From Bacteriovoracaceae bacterium (GTDB lineage Bacteria; Bdellovibrionota; Bacteriovoracia; Bacteriovoracales; Bacteriovoracaceae): 7,226 bases of DNA. Where the stretch lies: NCBI GenBank assembly GCA_023151145.1, contig JAKLJM010000107.1:1-7226 (forward strand). Reading direction: 5' to 3'. The notes below the pieces were generated by a model. That model ran no database searches, was not told the origin of the DNA, and was given only the letters and a program-made list of their open reading frames with translations. Below are positions 1 to 5,111 of this stretch, one piece after another; the stretch's first letter is position 1; each line of letters begins with the position of its first letter. A program made the translations under genes and the position numbers.

Positions 1-22
1 ATTCTAATTTCTTATTTAACAT
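1..22 (-). CDS. Start of a partial gene running off the left edge (candidate pnp)
   Basis: On the minus strand an ATG at 22-20 is followed by open codons to the window edge, reading MLNKKLE. A GGAG ribosome binding site lies at 28-31, five nucleotides upstream, which is good spacing. Only seven codons are visible, so the sequence itself does not identify the product. In very many bacteria the gene immediately downstream of rpsO is pnp (polynucleotide phosphorylase), and this frame is downstream of rpsO on the same strand. That makes pnp the first guess, from synteny only. The structured leader between it and the rpsO terminator would fit a post-transcriptionally controlled gene. It could instead be an unrelated gene. 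Confidence 0.5.
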
Positions 23-35
23 AATAACTCCAAAC

Positions 36-58
36 GTTTCTTCCATTAACGAAGAAAC
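36..58 (-). promoter_or_regulatory. Perfect stem-loop just upstream of the left-edge gene's ribosome binding site
   Basis: GTTTCTTC at 36-43 is the exact reverse complement of GAAGAAAC at 51-58, with a 7-nt loop between them. In the minus-strand transcript the stem ends only about four nucleotides before the GGAG site at 28-31. A structure there could affect ribosome access or be an RNase processing site. No T-run follows the stem, so it does not look like a terminator. The function is inferred from position only. Confidence 0.45.
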
Positions 59-73
59 AAATATTAATATTTG
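58..73. repeat. 16-bp perfect AT-rich palindrome
   Basis: CAAATATTAATATTTG reads identically on both strands and abuts the stem-loop at 36-58, sharing base 58. It could fold as a second small hairpin in the leader RNA or act as a DNA operator for a dimeric regulator. AT-rich DNA yields such palindromes by chance more often than balanced DNA, so no function is claimed. Confidence 0.4.
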
Positions 74-252
74 ATTGATTGAATTTTGATTTTTATTTAG
101 GAGGTCAAGAGAGGATTTAAAAGATAAATCAAAATAAAAACCTGGCGTAAGTTTTTATCTTCATCTATCCCTCAAATCCATACACTTTGAGAGTCTCCAT
201 GGAAAAATTTCTTTCGAATCAATCCCTTTCTATAGTTTAAACAAAACAAAAA

Positions 253-280
253 AAAAGGGGAACTTTTTTGTTCCCCTTTT
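253..280 (-). terminator. Intrinsic terminator of rpsO, symmetric and possibly bidirectional
   Basis: AAAAGGGGAAC (253-263) and GTTCCCCTTTT (270-280) form an uninterrupted 11-bp stem with a 6-nt loop. In the minus-strand direction the stem leads into a long run of T, the complement of the A-run at 246-256. It begins only eight nucleotides past the rpsO stop codon at 289. On the plus strand a T-run at 283-290 also follows, so the same hairpin could stop transcription coming from the left. It separates rpsO from the left-edge gene, although readthrough is common for such hairpins. Confidence 0.9.
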
Positions 281-288
281 GCTTTTTT

Positions 289-567
289 TTACTTTCTTAA
301 GCCAAGTTTCTTAATTAAGCCTTGGTACTTAGCTGCATCTGTAGATGCTAAATAAGCAAGAAGTCTCTTTCTTTGACCGATCATCTTTAAAAGACCACGG
401 TTTGAATGATAGTCATGCTTGTTTTTTTCGAAGTGAGGTGCAAGATTGTTGATTCTTGTTGTAAGAAGAGCAACTTGAACTGCAGATGAACCTGTATCTG
501 TTGGACCAGTTCCAAACTCAGTTCCGAAATCTTTGATAATTTGTGTTTTTTCAGCTTTAGAAATCAT
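289..567 (-). CDS. rpsO: 30S ribosomal protein S15
   Basis: S15 is a small primary 16S rRNA-binding protein of the 30S platform. It helps order the central domain and contributes to an inter-subunit bridge. The 92-residue product matches the family along its length: TGSSAVQVALLTTRINNL at residues 25-42, the rRNA-contacting HDYHSNRGLLKMIGQRKRLL at 51-70, and the usual ending IKKLGLRK. It is slightly longer than the usual 88-89 residues. The extra residues fall in the N-terminal turn (about 15-24, EFGTGPTDTG region), and the common GS-x-EVQ motif reads SAVQ here. The start is set by a strong GGAGG (573-577) five nucleotides before the ATG. A terminator follows directly. A sigma factor gene lies upstream on the same strand with no terminator in the 77-nt gap, so cotranscription is possible alongside a dedicated promoter. 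Confidence 0.98.
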   Translation of the reverse strand: MISKAEKTQIIKDFGTEFGTGPTDTGSSAVQVALLTTRINNLAPHFEKNKHDYHSNRGLLKMIGQRKRLLAYLASTDAAKYQGLIKKLGLRK

Positions 568-602
568 TTATTCCTCCAAACCAAGAACCAAGCATGGATC
601 CT

Positions 603-630
603 ATTATCCAAACCTAGCTAAAGGCGTCTA
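603..630 (-). promoter_or_regulatory. Candidate sigma-70 promoter for rpsO
   Basis: Read on the minus strand, GATAAT (plus 603-608, five of six matches to TATAAT) lies 16 nt downstream of TAGACG (plus 625-630, four of six matches to TTGACA). Transcription would start near 596, giving a leader of about 30 nt before the rpsO ATG. The site lies wholly within the gap after the sigma gene's stop codon. This is reading by eye only; no start site is known. Confidence 0.4.
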
Positions 631-644
631 TTTATGAGGGCATA

Positions 645-1841
645 CTAACGTAAGTACTCTGACATGTAAACTTTTAAGTTCTTGATCAGACGTTCTTCTA
701 TTTGGCGAATTCGTTCCCGAGAAACCCCATATTCGTCGGCAATTGACTGTAATGATTGAGGAACTTCTGAAAGAAGCCGTTTTTCGAAGATCTCACGATC
801 GCGCTCTTTTAAGTCTTTAAGAAAAGTTTGCAGATGCTCCTTGAGGATTTCGACGCTCTGCAGGTCTGCGAGTTTGTCATCAATGGATAACTCATTTTCA
901 TCCATCAGATAGTCTTGGAGCATCAAGCCACCTTCACTTGGACGATAATCAAGACTCACATCTCCACTCGTCGAAGAAAGGCGCCCTTCCATCGTTTGCA
1001 CGGCTTTTTCAGAAACTCCTAGATTTTCCCCCACTAACTTGGCGTCTGGAGTAATTCCCATTTTCAACAAACGATCTTTTTCTTTCAATAAATTGAAAAA
1101 AAGTTTTTTCTGTTCGTTGGTCGTTCCTATTTTTACTAATCGGAAATTATCTAGAATAAATTTTAAAATATAAGAGCGTATCCACCAAGAAGCGTAATAA
1201 GAAAGTTTCGCCCCTTTTGTACTGTCATATTTTGATACCGCTTTCATCAAACCGATATTTCCTTCTTGGATAAGGTCCATCATGTTTTGCCAAGCAGTAC
1301 GGTACTCCATTGCTATCTTTACGACCAAACGAAGATTGGCGAGCACTAATTTTTTAGCAACTTCGACATCCCCAGTGGATTCGAGTTCTTTGACTAAAGC
1401 TTTTTCTTCATCGGAAGTTAAAAGTTTGTATTGGGCAATTTGTTTAATATATTGAGAAAGAGCATCTTCAGATTTAAAGGTTTGAGGAATAAAGTCGGCA
1501 TTTCCTCTATGAACGAGTTCGGTAGAGAATTCTGAATCTTCATTTTGATCTTCATTTTGATCTTCATTGTTGTCTTCATGAAAACTTGTGTGTTCACCAT
1601 CGATGAAAAAATCTTCTGACTCTTCATCAGTTTCTAAATGCTTCTCCTCTGAGCTGGGTTTAGATTTGGTTTTAGAGACTTCGATAACTTCGATAACATC
1701 ATTTTTAAGTGTAGGTTTTTTTGAGGGGGCAGACGATGACTTCTTTTCAGAAAGAATCTCTGGTTCCACTACAATTTGTTTGGTGTCAGAAGGTAAACTT
1801 TTAGTTAAACCTTTTGACATATTTTTAGACGTCTTGGTCAT
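645..1841 (-). CDS. rpoH: RpoH-like (sigma-32 class) RNA polymerase sigma factor with a long N-terminal extension
   Basis: This is an alternative sigma factor that directs RNA polymerase core, typically to heat-shock promoters. Of its 398 residues, the sigma core spans about 125-395. Region 1.2 is at 128-152 (QYIKQIAQYKLLTSDEEKAL). Region 2 is at 164-242, with LVLANLRLVVKIAMEY, DLIQEGNIGLMKAV and YYASWWIRSYI. EQKKLFFNLLKEK at 243-255 matches the RpoH box (QRKLFFNLR-K). Region 3 includes EGRLSSTSGDVSLD at 285-298. The region 4.2 helix-turn-helix is at 363-390 (SLQSIADEYGVSRERIRQIE). E. coli RpoH has 284 residues. The surplus is a leading 120 or so residues that are Ser/Lys-rich, then acidic, with an NEDQ repeat at 92-103. 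An AGGA site eight nucleotides before the ATG at 1841 supports the long start, and the frame is open throughout. The class is secure from the box; whether the regulon is heat shock in this organism is inferred. Confidence 0.9.
   Translation of the reverse strand: MTKTSKNMSKGLTKSLPSDTKQIVVEPEILSEKKSSSAPSKKPTLKNDVIEVIEVSKTKSKPSSEEKHLETDEESEDFFIDGEHTSFHEDNNEDQNEDQNEDSEFSTELVHRGNADFIPQTFKSEDALSQYIKQIAQYKLLTSDEEKALVKELESTGDVEVAKKLVLANLRLVVKIAMEYRTAWQNMMDLIQEGNIGLMKAVSKYDSTKGAKLSYYASWWIRSYILKFILDNFRLVKIGTTNEQKKLFFNLLKEKDRLLKMGITPDAKLVGENLGVSEKAVQTMEGRLSSTSGDVSLDYRPSEGGLMLQDYLMDENELSIDDKLADLQSVEILKEHLQTFLKDLKERDREIFEKRLLSEVPQSLQSIADEYGVSRERIRQIEERLIKNLKVYMSEYLR
1536..1571 (-). repeat. 12-bp in-frame tandem repeat in the sigma gene (NEDQ codons)
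   Basis: ATCTTCATTTTG occurs perfectly at 1536-1547 and 1548-1559, followed by a degraded third copy from 1560. It encodes the repeated NEDQ tetrapeptide in the acidic N-terminal extension of the sigma factor (about residues 92-103). Because the unit is a multiple of three, gain or loss of copies would change length without breaking the frame, so this is not an on/off phase-variation switch. Confidence 0.8.
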
Positions 1842-1873
1842 TTTAAAAATCCTATTTAATTAACATAACGCTT

Positions 1874-1903
1874 TTAAAATGGGATGTCCTAAAAAAATGT
1901 CAA
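1874..1903 (-). promoter_or_regulatory. Possible promoter of the sigma factor gene
   Basis: A perfect TTGACA is present on the minus strand (plus 1898-1903), about 57 nt upstream of the sigma start codon. The -10 side is poor: at 17-18 nt spacing the DNA is ATTTTA or TTTTAA in an AT-rich stretch (1874-1880). The -35 match and its position after the preceding gene's stop codon make an independent promoter plausible. The weak -10 leaves open that the -35 match is chance, or that an activator or a different sigma factor is involved. Confidence 0.35.
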
Positions 1904-1946
1904 TGCTAACATAAAGAAATAATTAACGGATGATGTTACTTGGTTA

Positions 1947-3617
1947 CTATTTAGGAATATTTGAATTATTCAGCACATCTCTTTGATGTTTAATTGTTTT
2001 TAGCGCAAAGGCCCCGTAACTAAAATGTAATTTGACCTTTACAGTCGAACCAGACATGAATTGAAAAGCCTTTGGTTCCTTTAGTCCTACTTGATCAACT
2101 AGTTCTTGAGTGACAAATTGAGTTAAGTCACCTTTCCAAGGAATGACGATAAAACGTTTCTTTAAATCTTCAATATGTTTTTCTAAATTTACGTAAACTC
2201 TCTTTTGCATATTTTCAACCGCAACTTTCTCACGCGGATCAGAGTGCAAGATTTCATTGCGTATGTAAGTAATGAGTTGAGTTGGAATTTCAAACTCAAA
2301 ACTCGTTTGAACTTTTCCAAGTCGTTCAACACTGCGATCGAATTCACCGAGGTTGATATCAAAAAATAAATCAAAACGAGACTCAAAAGGTTTAAAGGTA
2401 TCGTCATTGCGTACTAGTTCTAGAGTTAAAGGTTCTTCAAAATAAACTTCTCGTTTGATATTTTCCATTTGATTTTTTGCCCAATTAAGCCAAGTTGAAT
2501 CAAGAGAGCTTCTAAAAATATCATCTAATTCCGAAAAACTCTTCGCTCGTGAAATAAAATCGGGCACACCTGTAATTAAAGCAATGAGTGTTGAACTTAA
2601 AAAATTTTCTTCTTCAAATCCTCTGGCCTTCATTTTTTTCACTAGGGCAACATCTTTTGTAGCCTTTAAATCATAATCCATCGCTTGAAATTCTTCACAA
2701 TATAGTTTTTTCAAATCTTCTGAAAGATTATCTGAACCAATCATACGATAAACATTGAGCTTAAATTTTTGTGGAGTCACTCGTCGACAAATAAGATTTT
2801 CACACCAAACATTTAAGACTTTATCTGTTTTTTTCTTCTGTAAGGAATTCGTCGCACTTTTCCATTCTAATTCCTGACCTTCAAGTTGGCGGACGATAAA
2901 TGAAAATAACATAGGATTTTTTAAAAGAGGTGTCATTAATCCAAAATCTTCACTAGAGCCAGACCACGCACAGGCGGAACGAAATAATTCTGTGACATAT
3001 TTAAATTCAATTTCCATCGTATTCTTCGTAGGCTGCAGTTCTTGTAAATTATCGGCAAACAATGGATTCCCTACGATTGAAGGTAGGCGAAAATCAGAAT
3101 CATTTTTAAAACGTAATAAAAAATTATTTCGTAATGTTTTTTTTGAAATGATAGAAATATTATTAGAACAACTAGATTGAATAATGCCATCCACTAAATG
3201 AGTGTAATCTTCCTCAGAAAATTCAAAATACTTTGCATATTGTGGTAACGAGCGAGAAACAATATCGAGAGTAAAATACTGCATCGTTGCCCCGAATGCT
3301 CTTTTGACTTGGGATTTTTCCCACAAAGAAGCATAACGAAGCTCGTACGGTCTTTTACATTGGTTGACTAAATTTTTTCCTTCCTCATAAAACCCGCGAT
3401 ACAAACTGAGTTTTTCACGATAATCGCGATTAGATAGTCCCGAAAGATTTTGTTCACGTTGGAAAATATAATCTAGAGGGTCTTTATCTTTTGTGAACTT
3501 ATCAGAAAAGTTACCTAAAACCGCACTTTCAAGCGAAAGTAAGGCATGTGAATTTTGCGGTAAATACGCCACAAAGATCATCAAAGAATAAAGCAGAGTA
3601 AAAAATACAGTTTTCAT
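1947..3617 (-). CDS. Secreted protein of unknown function (Sec signal peptide, six cysteines)
   Basis: I do not recognise this protein. Starting at the ATG at 3617 it has 556 residues. The N-terminus is a classic signal peptide: MK, a hydrophobic core (about 4-19), and a likely signal peptidase I site after NSHA at residue 25. The mature part shows no further membrane span, so a periplasmic or extracellular location is likely. It is mixed alpha/beta in appearance, rich in charged and aromatic residues. The six cysteines (87, 150, 216, 272, 277, 307) are all in the first two thirds, an even number that would allow disulfides outside the cytoplasm. The last 150 residues alternate in a beta-like way (LTLELVRNDD, TVKVKLHFSYG). 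The frame stays open to a GTG at 3698, but that start would bury the signal peptide and run into the divergent gene. Neither start has a clear Shine-Dalgarno site. No terminator separates it from the sigma gene 105 nt downstream. Confidence 0.8.
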   Translation of the reverse strand: MKTVFFTLLYSLMIFVAYLPQNSHALLSLESAVLGNFSDKFTKDKDPLDYIFQREQNLSGLSNRDYREKLSLYRGFYEEGKNLVNQCKRPYELRYASLWEKSQVKRAFGATMQYFTLDIVSRSLPQYAKYFEFSEEDYTHLVDGIIQSSCSNNISIISKKTLRNNFLLRFKNDSDFRLPSIVGNPLFADNLQELQPTKNTMEIEFKYVTELFRSACAWSGSSEDFGLMTPLLKNPMLFSFIVRQLEGQELEWKSATNSLQKKKTDKVLNVWCENLICRRVTPQKFKLNVYRMIGSDNLSEDLKKLYCEEFQAMDYDLKATKDVALVKKMKARGFEEENFLSSTLIALITGVPDFISRAKSFSELDDIFRSSLDSTWLNWAKNQMENIKREVYFEEPLTLELVRNDDTFKPFESRFDLFFDINLGEFDRSVERLGKVQTSFEFEIPTQLITYIRNEILHSDPREKVAVENMQKRVYVNLEKHIEDLKKRFIVIPWKGDLTQFVTQELVDQVGLKEPKAFQFMSGSTVKVKLHFSYGAFALKTIKHQRDVLNNSNIPK

Positions 3618-3662
3618 TACTAAAGGTATCGGCTGAATTACCGAAAATATTAGTAATGAAAA
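3611..3662. promoter_or_regulatory. 13-bp inverted repeat covering both start codons of a divergent gene pair
   Basis: TTTTCATTACTAA at 3611-3623 is the exact reverse complement of TTAGTAATGAAAA at 3650-3662. Each arm contains the ATG of one of the two divergent genes, so both genes begin with the identical context TTAGTAATGAAAA. A smaller pair, TCGG (3629-3632) and CCGA (3641-3644), shares the same axis of symmetry, between 3636 and 3637. The 38-nt intergenic gap therefore sits inside one imperfect dyad. No clear Shine-Dalgarno site precedes either ATG. It could be an operator for a dimeric regulator of both genes, or symmetric translation-start signals. Promoters must lie here or within the opposite coding regions. 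Confidence 0.6.
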
Positions 3663-5107
3663 TGACTTACAACACTCAAAAAAACAAAACCATTTCACTC
3701 TGGTATCTAGCTACCTTGTGGCTATGCCTCGTTCTTTTGAGTCTCCCAAACCATGCCAGAGAAATTTTATTTGATGATGCTGATATTTTTGATGAACTCA
3801 TTGAAAATCAAATTGAAGAAGTCATGCAATCCCTTGAAGGAAATGCCAGAGCAGAAGATATTCGCTCACTAAAATTGGCAAAACTTGCACTGATTAACGG
3901 AAATATCAAGGAGGCACAATTTCATCTCAATCGCGTCAATGAATTCAAGTCAAAAGTTGGTGTGATAAAAAAACGATACTTAGCGATCATTGCTTTCATT
4001 GAAAACGATTATAAAACCAGTATCGATGCCTTAAACCAATTACAAACTATGCGAGCAACAGAAACTGGACAATATTGTTTATTAAAACTCATTGCCCATA
4101 TGGGACTTAATGACCAAAAAAATTTGCAGAAAGAACAAATCAAATGTTTATTTGAAAGCGAACCAAAAAGTAAAAACGATCTTTTTTGGTTAAATTCCAT
4201 GCTCAATCTTTATAACCAAAAAACCAATTTACTCAACAGAGACTTATACGCTAACGCTGAAAAGATTCTAGGCGATCCAGAAATCGCAAAATTATGGTTA
4301 AAAATTAACCTCTATTTAAATCGCGAAAATGACGCTTTAAAAACCTTAATAAGCTTACCAGAATCAGCTTATGAATCTTATAAAGTAAGAGAACTCGTCG
4401 CATTCATGTATTATCGAACGAAAAACTACGAACGCGCCATGAGCTTCATTGAAGATATCGATTCAGTAAATGCTGAGAATATCAAAGGTAATATTCGGAT
4501 CATTGATAAGGCCTATGAATTGGCATTTGGACATTTTAAATTGGCCCTGCAAAAAAAGGCCGATTCTGTAAATGCTCTAGAAAAAGGAATTCCTCTAGCA
4601 TGGATTCTCGGCCAATGGGCCGATGGAGTTTCCATGTTAAACAATGTTTCAGGTGCACAAATTACCGATACTCGCACAAAAAAAGCCTTACAAACTGCCT
4701 TTCAATTACGATTAAAAGAATTTAAAAATGCCAAAAATAATTTACTGCAATTAAGAAATGAATTTCAAAATGCTCCTCCTTCTGAAGTACTCATTATGGA
4801 GAGCTATCTAAGCCTAATTGAAGCCAATAAAAAAGAGATCGAAGATAAGACCGAAGCCTCTTGTAAATCATTTGACGGTATGTCTTGTTACTTAGCCGGT
4901 CAAACTGTCATGTGGAATAATTTAGGCCATTTTTTAAAAGAAGCTAAAGAGATCGAAATAAGTGAAAGCAAAACTGAATTCAATATTGATCAATTGCGTT
5001 CGAAAATTGACGAAAAAGCAATTGATGAAGAAATTTTTGTTGATCAACGCGATATCGAAGAACTCGACAGTGTCGATGCTTTTAAAAATGGACTTGTCGA
5101 ATTTTAA
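3656..5107 (+). CDS. Secreted TPR-like helical-repeat protein of unknown function
   Basis: This 483-residue protein has a signal peptide: a polar start with lysines, a hydrophobic core (about 14-30, SLWYLATLWLCLVLLSL), and a likely signal peptidase I site after PNHA at residue 34. Cys24 lies in LWLC, which is not a good lipobox, so a lipoprotein is unlikely. The mature protein is almost entirely helix-forming, with paired helices resembling tetratricopeptide repeats. The clearest are about 72-95 (KLAKLALINGNIKEAQFHL), 108-130 and 246-268 (AFMYYRTKNYERAMSFIED); a further pair is likely at 343-370. Such solenoids usually bind other proteins. Four mature cysteines (141, 164, 403, 411) could form disulfides. 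The last 50 residues are acidic and lack repeats. ATG 3656 is chosen; ATG 3662 is equally possible, and neither has a clear ribosome binding site. It is divergent from the secreted-protein gene on its left and converges on the acyl-CoA synthetase gene on its right. Confidence 0.8.
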   Translation: MKMTYNTQKNKTISLWYLATLWLCLVLLSLPNHAREILFDDADIFDELIENQIEEVMQSLEGNARAEDIRSLKLAKLALINGNIKEAQFHLNRVNEFKSKVGVIKKRYLAIIAFIENDYKTSIDALNQLQTMRATETGQYCLLKLIAHMGLNDQKNLQKEQIKCLFESEPKSKNDLFWLNSMLNLYNQKTNLLNRDLYANAEKILGDPEIAKLWLKINLYLNRENDALKTLISLPESAYESYKVRELVAFMYYRTKNYERAMSFIEDIDSVNAENIKGNIRIIDKAYELAFGHFKLALQKKADSVNALEKGIPLAWILGQWADGVSMLNNVSGAQITDTRTKKALQTAFQLRLKEFKNAKNNLLQLRNEFQNAPPSEVLIMESYLSLIEANKKEIEDKTEASCKSFDGMSCYLAGQTVMWNNLGHFLKEAKEIEISESKTEFNIDQLRSKIDEKAIDEEIFVDQRDIEELDSVDAFKNGLVEF

Positions 5108-5111
5108 AATT
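5100..5111. repeat. 12-bp palindrome over two convergent stop codons
   Basis: AATTTTAAAATT is self-complementary and contains the TAA of the plus-strand gene (5105-5107) and most of the TAA of the minus-strand gene (5110-5112). Only two bases separate the two genes. It lacks any GC pairs, so it is not a credible terminator hairpin. The symmetry may be a chance result of two TAA codons in AT-rich DNA. Confidence 0.35.

Larger units (their letters stand above)
23..252 (-). other. Structured intergenic leader upstream of the partial left-edge gene
   Basis: About 230 nt separate the rpsO terminator from the ATG at 22. No gene of ordinary size fits on either strand. The stretch holds three inverted repeats: a perfect 8-bp stem at 36-43/51-58, a perfect 16-bp palindrome at 58-73, and an AT-only 8-bp stem at 134-141/151-158. 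The last overlaps an 11-codon minus-strand ORF at 164-129 with a GAGGG site in front of it. A TATAGA hexamer read on the minus strand (plus positions 229-234) could be a -10 box for a new transcript starting after the terminator, but I see no convincing -35 partner. The region is probably the untranslated leader of the left-edge gene. Confidence 0.45.

Noticed and set aside
100..117. GGAGG and GAGGA motifs on the plus strand as ribosome binding sites
   Set aside because: No start codon with an open frame follows at suitable distance.
198..240. A 13-codon plus-strand ORF starting at the ATG near 199
   Set aside because: No ribosome binding site, no recognisable product, and it lies in the leader of a minus-strand gene.
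557..595. A 12-codon minus-strand ORF from an ATG at 595 overlapping the rpsO start
   Set aside because: It would start almost at the predicted transcription start, has no properly spaced ribosome binding site, and contains the rpsO Shine-Dalgarno within its codons. Most likely chance.
1588..1863. A plus-strand open frame opposite the N-terminal part of the sigma gene
   Set aside because: It is antisense to a clear gene, has serine-rich low-complexity content mirroring the acidic/lysine codons, and lacks supporting signals.
1842..1946. A terminator after the secreted unknown gene
   Set aside because: The 105-nt gap contains a short direct repeat of GTTACT and AT-rich DNA but no stem followed by a T-run in the minus direction.
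3618..3698. An upstream GTG start at 3698 that would add 27 residues to the secreted unknown protein
   Set aside because: It would place the signal peptide internally, overlap the start of the divergent gene by over 40 nt, and has no ribosome binding site. The ATG at 3617 gives a textbook signal peptide.
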